Part shown: piece after piece, positions 1 to 9,959 of the stretch
Layout of the letters: each line of letters starts with the position of its first letter
Numbering within the stretch: the first letter of the stretch is position 1
NCBI GenBank assembly: GCA_030272155.1
Contig: CP126205.1
Coordinates: forward strand, 186,001 to 250,000
Origin: Tetradesmus obliquus
Taxonomy: Eukaryota > Chlorophyta > Chlorophyceae > Sphaeropleales > Scenedesmaceae
Reading direction: 5' to 3'
DNA: 64,000 nt
The notes under the pieces: model-generated
Told to the model about the DNA's origin: nothing
The model's input: the letters and a program-made list of their open reading frames with translations, nothing else
The model's database searches: none
Made by a program: the position numbers and the translations under genes

Positions 1-3000
1 AGGAGTAGCAATTGCAGCAGCAATTGGTGTACGCAGTGACACTTGTAACACTATCCAGCAAACTCCTGCTTGAAAGCTAGTGCTGACAATCACCAAGCTC
101 ACCGTGGGCAGGTCGATCTTGGGCAGCCTGAAGTTCAGCTTCTGTGGCGCTACAATCGTGGGCAGCGCCGTCAGCCGCGGCAGCACCTGGCTCAGCGCGC
201 TGCTCTGGTTGTGGTTTAGCACGATGATGGGCAGGTTTAAACCCTTAGGCGGCTGGAACAGCGGCAGGCTGATGTTGGACACCAGCAGGGCAGGCGCGAT
301 GAAGCCGTCGACCAGGCTCTGCAGGCCGCGGATGACCTGCTCGTGCAGGCGCAGCTCAGGGACCTGCAGGCATCAAAGAGATGACAGTGCAGGGGACACA
401 GCATCAGAAGCAGCAGTGGTGGCAGCACGGTGATAGTATGCGGCACTGGCAGGAGTGCACAGTGGATGCATGACCTGCTCGTGCAGGCGCAGCTCAGGGA
501 CCTGCAGGCATGCAGCAGCAGCAGCAGCAGGACACACTGCTTCATCGTTACACTATGCGGCACTGGAAGGTGTACACAAACTCGTGTAGTGACATGCTGC
601 CAGCGCAGAGCGGCAGGCCTCCCTTTGGAGCAAGCCGCTGTGTGAAAACAGATTGCTGAGCGTCAAAGGTGCACTGCTGCTGCTGCCGCCTCACCTGCAG
701 GTTCATGGCCTTGGCCGCCATCCACTGCATGACCGCGTCCTGGAAGCTCATGTTGAACACAGGGGGCAGCCGCGGCAGCGTGGGCACGCCAAAGGCGGGG
801 GCCACGTCAAACAGGCTGGGGATGGTCACCTGCGGCACGGAAAAAACATGTCTGGTTGAGCGCACAAGGTAATGGCTGTACATATGTATGTGGCGGGCGC
901 CACGTCAAACAGGCTGGGGATGGTCACCTGCGGCACGGCAGGGCGCGATATAAATTTCAAATACGTTGGCGGCGGATGTCTTGATGAATAAACCGATGCT
1001 GTGGAGTGAAAAGTACAGAAGGGATGTTTGTGTCGGAGGGGCACATGTGACATGTGAATAGCCTCAAGACATAGCAGGCTGGCAGCACATCAAACAGGCT
1101 GGGGATGGAAACCTGAGGGACAGCAGAGGCATGTTCATCATCAAGACCCGGTGATACATTGGCCTTTCACACAACAGCAGCAGCAAGTCAGAGTCGGCTA
1201 TGTGACCTGGCAGTAGGGTTCATGGTGAAAAAACATGATGCCTAGGACCTGGCCTCACCTCGGGCAGTGTGACTGTCACAGTGAGCATCACAGCACATGT
1301 TTGCAACGGAACTGCCACTGCGCCTTGGCCTCACTTCCGGCAGTGTTACTGTGGGCATCAAACAGCATGCGTGTATGTAACAGCAGTGAAGCGTAATCGC
1401 TGCCTAACCTGGCCTCACCTCGGGCAGTGTGACTGTCACTGTGGGCATCACAGGCTTGTGCAGGCGCGGCACCACCAGGGCAACATAAAGGTTGTAACAA
1501 AAAAATTGACACTGGCAGGACCAAACCTCACCTCAGGCAGTGTGACCGTGACACTTGGCATCACAGCACATGCTAACTTGTGATTCCGTTTTGCTGAACG
1601 AATGACCTGCTGGGCCTGGCCTCACCTCAGGCAGTGTGACCGTCACTGTGGGCAACACGGGCCTGTGCAGGTGCGGCACCAGGGCAACATAATGTTTGTG
1701 GCAGAAAACACCACACTGGCAGGCCCCAAACTCACCTCAGGCAGCGTGACTGTCACTGTGGGCTTTGCAAAACAAGTAAATAACACAATAACAGCCTGGC
1801 ATGCCCTCACCTCGGGCAGTGTGACAGCCACTGTGGGCAACACGGGCTTGTGCAGGCGCGGCACCACCAGGGTAGGCAGGCTGGTCAGGTCGGGGATGGC
1901 TGCAGCCAGCCGCCTCAGTGTGTTGTTGCCAGAGGGAGGCGTGAACACTGCAGAGCAGGAAAGCGGATGATGTCAGAAGAGGGTGCAGGCTAGGTGCCAG
2001 TGTAGCAGCCCGGCTGCATGGCGGCCATGCAGCAGCAGCCACAGCAAGCCCAAAACAGTTTCATGCCTCTGCACTTCAGGGCAGCTCCTGCACCTAGGCA
2101 GTCATGCAGTGAGCAGGCTGGTCAGGTTGGGGATGGCTGCTGCCAGCCGCCGCAGCGTGTTGTTGCCGGAGGGAGGCGTGAACACTGCAGGTTGAGGCAG
2201 GTGCAGGAGAAGTCCAGCTGCCACTGTCAGCAGCGACGGAACAAGATAGATGCACTGGCACAGGATCTGCACATGCTGCTTTGGGTTAAACCATCCTGCC
2301 AGCCATGGCCCCCGCCCCACCTCCTGTCCCACTGCCAAAACTCTCTAGTGTGTCCCACCTGGCAGCTTGGAGCCAGCTGGCTGCACATCAGTCAAGCCAG
2401 CTATGGCCCCCAGCACGCCAAGATTCAACCTCATTATACTGCCCCCACCCCGCCATACGCAGGCAACACCCCCCGTTGCCCAGCTCCACATTTGGCTTGT
2501 GTGTCCCACCTGGCAGCTTGATTTTGGCTGGCTTCCTGAACATCGGCTTCCATTCTATCTACCAGACACGGCCCCCAGCTCCTTTCTCAAGGCCACCCCA
2601 CCCCACACCCTGCCCCAACCTCACCTGGCAGCTTGAAGCCGGCTGGCTTCCTGAACAGTGGCGCGCCCAGCTTGCTCAGGATGACAGATGGCGCCATGAA
2701 GCCCGGCAGCACGATTTCGATCTCCCTGATCTGCTGAGGGCTCAGCTCCACCTGCAGCAGCAGCAGCAACAGGGAAAAGGAAGCATGATGGATGCGTTGG
2801 TTGGACTACAGCTATGGGGTGATCTGCTGAGGGCTCGCCCACCCGGCGGCAGCAGCAACAGGGGGAGAACAGCTAGATAAACGCTGCAGGTTGAACCATA
2901 GCTAGGGTCACTTCTCACGCCACGGAAGGCAGCTTGTTACACAGACGCATATGCCAGATTGATGCTTACAACTTTGAGACCATCGCTGCACACTCCTAGC

Positions 3001-6000
3001 AGGGCATACTTGAGGCAACATCTCAATGCTGTCTGCCACGTCCTGCTGCCGCTGCTGCTGCTGCACTGTCCCGCACCTGGGGCAGCCGTATGTTGGCCTG
3101 GTTGGCTGCCACCCACTGCGCCAGCACGTCAGGCAGGCTCATGTTGATAAGGCCCTGCGCAGCAGCACAAGCACAACAGGAAGTTCGTACTAAGAGGAGA
3201 AACATTGATGTCGAGGTTGCGTTGGCAGCTTGTCAGCAAATCTGGCAGGTGTGAAGAAATTGCACCACATCAGCTTGCAGGCAGCTGCACGAGCTGCAGG
3301 ATAGGCAGGTCATCATCAGCAGCTGTTAGCACAGCAGCCCTCACAGCAGCAGCAGCCTTCTGAACATGTTACGGCAGGCTCATGTTGAGCATTCCCTGCG
3401 CATGGGCAAAGACAACGCAGTTCCCACAGAAACAGCGTAGCAAGGGAGGCTCAGCAGCACTTGCTGTTGGGTTTGCACCGTAAGAACACCAAGGCCGCAG
3501 CAGCACCCGAAGCCGTAACACCCCAAAACTCCGCCGCACCTTGGCCAGGAAGGGGAAGTGTGGCAGCGTGGGCAGATCCGGAAGGGTCAGGCTGACGTCA
3601 CCATCGCTCCTGGCCAACACTCCAACGGCTCCCTCATGTATGGCCTAGTGCAGCATGATAGTCAAACCCTGGAAAAGCAGCAGATGAACCCCAAAACCCC
3701 CACACCTAAGAATTCGCCGCACCTTGGCCAGGAAGGGAAAGTGCGGCAGCGTGGGCAGGTCTGGCTGGGTCAGACTGACGTCACCATCGCTGCAAGGCAG
3801 CTGCAAGATTCAACATATCAACCCTAAAGCCATATTCTCAAGGGACATGCCGCACCTTGGCCAGGAAGGGGAAATGTGGCAGCGTGGGCAGATCCGGAAG
3901 GGTCAGGCTGACGTCACCATCGCTCCTGGCCATGACTCCAATAGCTCCCTCGTGTATTGCCCAGCCTTGGATGCAGTCGCACACCTGATGCAGGCAATGC
4001 AATGCAAGGGTGAGGGGCGCGGCACAGCGGTTGCTGTAAAATGATGCTTCTTTAGCCTGCTTGCATGCAACTGATGCAATTATTTGTCAACAGCGCAGCT
4101 TGTTATGCTAGCCCTTTGCGGCTGCTGCGTGAACATGTGGTGGGTGCGCATCGCTGATGCTGAAGTATGCCTGAAGCTGTTAATGCATCAGCATTGTTGT
4201 GGCGGCTGGGGCTAGTCCAACTGTCTTTTCTGACTGCTTTGAATCGAGAGCATGTGCTGGTGGTTCCCTCATGCAACCGGCCCAGCCCTGGATGCAGTCA
4301 TACCTTCCAGGCCTTGGGCGCAAAGGTGCCTTTAGCAGAGTAGTCACCCAGCGGCAGCAGGTTCAGCACTGGCCCCTGGTGCTCCACGCTGCAGCAGTGC
4401 GGACACAACACAGGTGGATATGTCAGTAGGCGTGAGCTGTTTACAGTACGGGGGAGTAGTCGCCCAGTGGCAGCAGGTTCAGCACTGGCCCTGATGCTCC
4501 ACGCTGCAGCATCAGCACACGGGGGGCAGGAGAAACTGCAGTCAGCGGTTCACATTATTCTAGCGGCTCATGTTTGTGGTGTGGCTGTTGCTGCTTGATT
4601 GCTTTCTGCTACTGCTTGCTTCCTGCCTTGGCTTGTCGGCCTGCTGCGCCGCCTTACCAGGGAAAGTCACACAACCACCGCTGCTGCTGCTGCTGCTGCT
4701 GCTGGAGTTTACTTGCTATCTATCACTGCCTGCTGCTGCTGGTCCTCACCAGGGGTATCCCAGGAAGTTCTGGCCCACTGCTGCTTGCTGGCCTCACTAG
4801 GGGTGGCCACACTGCTGCTGCTGCTGCTGGAGTTATACTTGCAATTGGTCACTGCCTGCTGCTGCTGCTGGTCCTCACCAGGGGTATCCCAGGAAGGCCT
4901 GGCCCACTGGGTGCAGCTTGGCGGTGGCGCCCATGGAAACCACCTTGCCTGCAGCAGCAGCAGCAGCAGCAGCAGGAGCACACATAACTCAGTGTCTGGG
5001 CAACTGAGGGCCAACTACCCCAGGACAACCTGCACTTGCTAGCCGCTTTGCACAATCACTACACTTGTTACACGTACGCGTGTCATCCACCTACCCAGAG
5101 ACCTAGCAACAGCATGGACTGTATCCTCACCCTGCTGCTGATACTGCTGCTGCCGCTGCTGCTGCCACCGCCCCCACCAGGGTACTACTGCTGCTGCTAT
5201 CACCTTTGCAGGAGCCTCCCAGGCCCAGCTGCCCCGCTGAGGTCCAAATTCCCATACCAAGAACTGTAGCAGCTAATCCATGCTCCGCATCAACTCGCGC
5301 CTGCTGCTGCACCTGGGCCTCACCTGTGCCTGTGCTGCTGGGCCTCACCTGTGCCTGTGCTGCTGGGCCTCACCTGTGCCTGTGCTGCTGGGCCTCACCT
5401 GTGCCTGTGCTGCTGGGCCTCACCTGTGCCTGTGCTGCTGGGCCTCACCTGTGCCTGTGCACCTGGGCCTCACCTGTGACTGTGCACCTGGGCCTCACCT
5501 GTGCCTGTGCACCTGGGCCTCACCTGTGCCTGTGCTGCTGGGCCTCACCTGTGCCTGTGCTGCTGGGCCTCACCTGTGCAGAACCCTCCCAGTCCGAGCA
5601 GCCCCGCCGAGGTGCAGTTGGGGCGGTCCAGCTTGCAGGCCAGGTTGGTGCAGGGGTTGCCCAGCGTGGCATCAAGCAGCGGGTTGGGCATAATATTTGT
5701 GCCAAAGCACATCATTGTAAGCACGTCTTTGCCCATGCCATTCAGGGCACAGCTTGAGGTGGCACAGAGGCCACCAGCGCAGATGGCTCCGGGAGAGCAA
5801 GCACCCTCCTGCACTGTGGTAGTTGTTGTAGTAGTTGTTGTTGTGGTGGTTGGTGTTGCCGGCGTGGCCTCTGCAGCAGGGGTGGCTGCAGCAGCTGCTG
5901 GGGTGGCAACAGGCACCTCAGCTGGCATGACAGCTTGCTCTGCTGCTGCTGCAGGTACTGCTGGTACTTCTGCTGCTGCTGGTGCAGGTGCAGCGACTGC

Positions 6001-6678
6001 CTCGGCTGCATCCACTTCTGTAACAACCTCAGTAGCAACAGCGCCCTGGCCAGAGACCACTGTGGCCTGCACTTCTTCAACATTCTCCATAGGGACCATC
6101 GCAGGCATCCCAGCAGCAGCAGTGGCATTCTGCTCTGCCGACTCCATCTTGTCAACTGCTGCTGGTGCATCAATCGGCTGGGGGGCCTTAGCTGGTGAGC
6201 TGGCGCAGTCCAGTGTTGCCCAGACCAGCTGCAGACGCTGCAGTGCCCCATAGCCGGACTCATCTGTGTAGGCTTTCATGTAAGCCAGGAAGCCTCCCTC
6301 AGGGCCTGGCGAGCTCGCCTGCAGTGTTATGTTATGTAACATAAAATAACGTTATGAGTTGCAGGCAGCACACATTGTAACGGCACAATACACATAATGC
6401 GTACGCACATGTCTAGACGGGGCCCCTGCCATCATGGCTGCTTGAACGTCAGACGTTGAGATGTGGATCTCCTGCTCTACACTTGCTCTAGTAACGTCAT
6501 CACTTGCAGCGTGCCTGGGGTGGTGCTGTCACCGAAGGCCGGGGTTCTAGGTTTTACGGAATGGGGAATCTAGGGTTTAGGGTTTCTTTGTCACCTGCAG
6601 CGTGCCTGGCGTGGCGCTGTTGCCAATGGCCAGCACCTTGCGCGCGTTGGTGGTCAGGGACAGGAAGGTGATGCAGCT

Positions 6679-6731
<53 letters not shown>

Positions 6732-7879
6732 GCAGCGGCAAGCGAGCGCATTTCAGGCAGCAGCCGGGCGGGCACTGCGGCGGCTTTGGGACCGCAATTG
6801 CGCTGCTGCAGATGTATAACTCCACTGGCAGTATGCACCAGAAGTTCGCCTTTGCCTTCCTCACATGCCTCCTAGTAGCGCAGCTGTGCTGTTGCTGCAG
6901 CAGCTCCTGTGGTACAGCTGCAGGAGCCAACACAGACAGCAGCTGCTGCTCTGCACGGCCGGACCCATCTGCTGTACTTGGTTGCGATGCGATGAAGCAG
7001 CTTCTTGGGCTGCTGCTGACCCCACACACTGCGTGCTGCTGCACTGCACTGCAACTGTGCCCTGCCTCACCTGCTGTACTTAATGACTGCATCATTGAGC
7101 AGCTCCTTGGGCTGCTGCCAGCCACACTCTAGTTGCATGTGCTGCTGCTGAGCTGCAGTGCAGTGCTTTCCTCCACACATCACGCACCTGCTGTACTTGA
7201 TGACTGCATCATTGAGCAGCTGCTTGGGCTGCTGCCAACCACACTCTAGTTGCATGTGCTGCTGCTGAGCTGCAGTGCAGTGCTGTCTTTCACACAAAAC
7301 ACGCACCTGCTGTACTTGATGACTGCATCAATGAGCAGATTGTTGGGCTGCAGGCTGACCACACACTTCCTGTGCTGCTGCTAGCCGTACCAGCTGTATT
7401 GGTTGCTGCACTGCACTGCACGTCGCCCTGCCTCACCTGCTGTACTTGATGACTGCATCATTGAGTAGCTCTTTGGGCTGCTGCTGACCACACACACCAC
7501 AATCTGCTGCACTGCACTGCTTTTCGCGCACCTGCTGTACTTGATCACGGCATCGTTGAGCAGCTCCTTGGGCTGCAGGCTGAGCTCGGCAGTGGCCTGG
7601 CCCACACGGTCGGTGCCCAGCAGCCGCGCTGAGTCACCCTGCGGGCATATACATGCGGCATAGGAAAGAGATATATGGCAGCAGCTTGCAAGGAGTAAAG
7701 GACAGGGCGCTGTGCCTGCTTGTTCCGCTGAGTCACGCCAGGCATTGCTACATGCTGCGCCTGCTTGTTCGGCTGAGTCAGCCGAGGCATTGCTGCATGC
7801 TGAAGCTGCAGCACGTGCAGCAACTGCTGCTTGCTACAGTGTGTGCTGCTGCTGAGCAAGCCAGCTCCACAGAACCACT

Positions 7880-7912
<33 letters not shown>

Positions 7913-8460
7913 GCCAGCCGCACCTGGTTGCCGTACGTGACCTTCAGGCCTGTCAGGCAGCCTGACTCCTTGTTGTAGTACAGGTTGATCTTTGAGATGC
8001 CGCCATGCTTGCGCCAGCCGTTCTCAGTGCTGTACATTGCAAAGGCTGATTTCCAGGGCACGCCAAAGAAAGGGCTGGCAGTTGTTCTGCAAGCCAGCGC
8101 GCCTGCAGCAGCAACGATTGCAGCAACCAGCAGTGGAGAGTGGGTTGAAGGGTGCTGCCGGCGCATGTCTCTGCTGCTGATGGTAACACCCTGCAGTGGG
8201 GTTGTTATGGGTGCTAGAACATCTGCTATACCTGCTTTCGTAGGTGCATGATGCCTGCTTTCATGCTGCAGATGGCTGTGTCGTCATGTGCAAGGCATAC
8301 AACCGTTGTACTGCCGTGGCTGCAACTTGGATATTGCACCCCATGTGTGCAGCATGCTACATATTCGAACTCATATGCTCAGGTTGTACGCTGACAACCC
8401 ACATGGTGCTGCTGCTAGCGCCAACAGTGCGATCGTCGCCAGGCACTGCCTGACAGCCAT
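1..8460 (-). CDS. Gene A2: secreted jacalin-like / Cys-rich / Leu-Pro-repeat protein, 3' end outside window
   Basis: Thirteen exons read in phase (731 codons): 8403-8460, 7924-8102, 7532-7638, 6595-6676, 5574-6318, 4879-4948, 4304-4388, 3856-3984, 3077-3154, 2625-2751, 1811-1947, 695-829, 103-363; the gene continues past the left edge. Exon 1 is a signal peptide (MAVRQCLATIALLALAAAP). Exons 2-5 form a jacalin-like lectin fold (GGISKINLYY, SCITFLSLTTN, GGFLAYMKAY, LQRLQLVW). Exon 5 continues into an Ala/Thr/Val linker with a run of 13 Thr and a Cys-rich module ending GFCTG. Later exons carry Leu-Pro repeats such as NMSLPDVLAQWVAAN, with N-glycosylation sequons. The start at 8460 was chosen because A1 and B also have a tiny signal-peptide exon ending in phase 1; an alternative is an unspliced start at 8166. 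The donor after exon 1 (GTGGGT) is weak. Family function is unknown; sugar binding at the cell surface or in the wall is inference. Confidence 0.72.
333..511 (-). repeat. A2 exon 13 acceptor echo, 2 copies
   Basis: A 41-bp block that spans the end of intron 12 and the start of exon 13 (333-373) recurs without change at 471-511 inside intron 12. Both contain the CTGCAG acceptor. Confidence 0.9.
803..1123 (-). repeat. A2 exon 12 acceptor echo, 3 copies
   Basis: The junction of intron 11 and exon 12 (803-840) recurs almost unchanged at 901-938 and with several differences at 1086-1123. The third copy has lost part of the acceptor context. Confidence 0.88.
1250..1870 (-). repeat. A2 exon 11 donor echo, about 7 copies
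   Basis: The exon 11 end (Thr-Val-Thr-Leu-Pro-Glu followed by GTGAGG) occurs near 1256, 1328, 1416, 1529, 1625, 1730 and 1811. Spacing is about 75-110 bp. The copy at 1811 is read as the working donor because it joins the exon start at 1947. Confidence 0.88.
1883..2191 (-). repeat. A2 exon 11 acceptor echo, 2 copies
   Basis: About 70 bp covering the start of exon 11 (1883-1952) recurs at 2121-2191 with few changes, both ending in CTGCAG on the minus strand. Either start could in principle be spliced. Confidence 0.88.
2350..2660 (-). repeat. A2 exon 10 donor echo, 3 copies
   Basis: The exon 10 end (AAGCTGCCAG followed by GTGAGG at 2625) has weaker copies at about 2507-2543 and 2355-2384, where the donor reads GTGGG. 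Confidence 0.8.
3370..3402 (-). repeat. A2 exon 9 acceptor echo
   Basis: This intron segment repeats the start of exon 9 (Gly-Leu-Ile-Asn-Met-Ser-Leu-Pro at 3154) as Gly-Met-Leu-Asn-Met-Ser-Leu-Pro, with the GCGCAG acceptor kept. Confidence 0.75.
3535..3984 (-). repeat. A2 exon 8 echo, 3 copies
   Basis: The 3' two thirds of exon 8 and its GTGCGG donor occur at about 3535-3640, 3717-3795 and 3850-3960. The copy nearest the exon start is taken as the real one; the other two lie in intron 8. Confidence 0.88.
4333..4515 (-). repeat. A2 exon 7 acceptor echo, 2 copies
   Basis: The start of exon 7 (4333-4395, encoding VEHQGPVLNLLPLGDY) recurs at about 4453-4515 upstream in the intron with the CTGCAG acceptor. 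Confidence 0.85.
4640..4915 (-). repeat. A2 exon 6 donor echo, 2 clear copies
   Basis: The exon 6 end and donor with 12 bp of flanking CTG run (4862-4910) recur at about 4739-4800, with faint remnants near 4640-4670 and 4790-4810. Confidence 0.8.
5311..5580 (-). repeat. 25-bp minisatellite made of eleven 5' splice-site copies
   Basis: Eleven head-to-tail copies of a 25-bp unit; on the gene strand each contains CACAGGTGAGGCC. The exon-side copy (boundary at 5573/5574) is the donor of A2 exon 5; the other ten lie in intron 5 and keep the donor unchanged. Three units carry a GTGCAC variant. Confidence 0.95.
6495..6620 (-). repeat. A2 exon 4 donor echo with telomere-like bases
   Basis: The exon 4 end near 6595-6620 recurs at about 6498-6525. 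Between them lies a short stretch with two TTTAGGG-type units (about 6571-6586), the plant/algal telomere motif, too short to be called an internal telomere. Confidence 0.6.
6677..6730 (-). repeat. CTG run ending in the acceptor of A2 exon 4
   Basis: About 18 uninterrupted CAG units on the plus strand. On the transcript this is a CUG repeat that ends in CAG exactly at the exon 4 boundary. Confidence 0.92.
6965..7580 (-). repeat. A2 exon 3 donor echo, 6 copies
   Basis: The exon 3 end (QPKELLNDAVIKYS then AG and GTGCG) is at 7532-7575. Copies lie at about 7436-7485, 7306-7350, 7188-7240, 7069-7120 and, decayed, 6968-7015. Period is about 110-120 bp. Some copies still translate as the exon. Confidence 0.9.
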
Positions 8461-9959
8461 GACTCCCGCCTGCACACAAACAGAGCCAGGTGTATCAAAA
8501 AAATTGTCTACTTATGCAGTAAATTGACTGTCACATGCTCAGCAATCAAAGCGGAACCAGGAATCAGCAGACCAGACGAGAAGTAGTTGTGCCGAGAGCT
8601 TTGCTAGCAGTGCACGGACAGCATGCAGGCTGCCTTCAGTCATGTAAACATGTTTAAGCTTACTGTTGCGGCAGCCCAATCAGCTCCTCGTCAGCCCGTT
8701 CCTCAGAGCACTGCTGACTCGAATATTGTACCTGCTTTTACGGATCACTTGCGCCAGGTACTCAGGATTCAACACAATATTATCGAACAAAACGCTCGAT
8801 CAACACAGCAGATGCAGGGTAGCCAGTGGCACGGCATGCTGCTGAAGGTGTCACGACGGTCAACCGTAACCGACACGACCTGCCCAGACCCCTGAGAGCT
8901 CTGACCTGTGATCACCTCGAGCAGTGCACGTCTCATGACCAGCTACAATTTCGTGAAACTGCATTCTTCTGTTGAATTACAGTTACCCAGCCTTTTACTG
9001 CGACTTGTTGGCCTTCTTAACTGTACAAGTATTGGTAATTGGCTGCTGCAGTAGTGTGACGTTAACGTCACCAACGTCGGGCATGGCCGTCCATGCAGTG
9101 CAGCAGCCGCAGAGCATAACCTGCTATGTCAGCGACAACAACTGTAATGCTGATATACATATGATTTTTGTTTAGATATTTGAAAAGGTAGTCGAGAAGC
9201 GCTACAGCTGGACACAAAGATGGTAAGCTGAATGAAAGCTCCATCATGCACCACCTCAGATTTTACCGGCTATGATGACAGTTACCCTACCGCTGGTGGT
9301 GCGACACCAGACTACTGCTAGCACAAATCATTCCGTGGCAGAAATCACCACGCTCTAACACACAACACATGGCTAAAACATTTTGTCAAATGCCGGATGC
9401 TGCCGCAGCCCCCCTGGGGGGTTGGCCAACATGCGCATATGCTATTGAGGTACCAACCCCCCTGGGGGGGCCCCAGGGGGGTTGACCAACATGCGCATAT
9501 GCCATTGAGGTACCAATGCCCTGTCACCCAATTGTTGGTGGGGCTGGGCCCTGCACTGGGCAGGCAATTCATGCAACATACTGCCTTGAATAGCAGTGCC
9601 AAAACAAATCAACTTAGTCAAATCAAATGCTAGGGTTTCTTGGTTTGAGGAGCCCCACATGCATCAGGGCAGTGCCACTGGCCCGGGGCCAGCTTCACCA
9701 GCATCCCCTGCAGCTGCATCCAGCGCATGCACCAAAACACCAACCACAGCATCACAAGCAGCCTGCTGCTGCTCCAGCATTACTGTCAGGAAGCCTGCTG
9801 CTGCTGCTGCTCAGGGGTTGCAAACCAGCCAGCAGTCCTCCTGCCTGCTCTCCTGCTGCTGTCGAGGGTAGAATGTGGCCGGGAACTTTATGAACTCCTG
9901 CTGCTGCTGCCCACAGTTGGACACGGCCAGCATTGCGCGCCGCATCCTGCTGCTGCTGC
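8461..9959. other. Intergenic region between A1 stop and A2 start
   Basis: A1 3' flank and A2 5' flank. No credible coding exon was found. It holds the paired repeat at 9405-9525 and otherwise AT-richer unique sequence. Confidence 0.6.
9405..9525. repeat. Two 50-bp direct repeats flanked by CCCCCTGGGGGG palindromes
   Basis: The block GTTGGCCAACATGCGCATAT plus GCTATTGAGGTACCAA occurs twice (about 9419-9457 and 9479-9518), separated by a C/G palindrome. Within it GCATATGC-like symmetry adds to the hairpin potential. Nothing coding. Confidence 0.75.

Noticed and set aside
5206-5757. Plus-strand open frame with a Pro-His-Leu-Cys repeat
   Set aside because: It is the antisense reading of the donor minisatellite and the Cys-rich exon of A2.
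5501-6253. Plus-strand Ala/Val-rich frame of 250 codons, and similar ones at 16879-17487 and 10153-10572
   Set aside because: Antisense shadows of the Ala/Thr linkers of A2 and A1; the minus strand has the conserved Cys-rich continuation.
8102-8166. Unspliced start of A2 at 8166 (a different signal-peptide-like N-terminus)
   Set aside because: Possible, but the exon at 8403-8460 resembles the A1 and B first exons in sequence and phase and was preferred.
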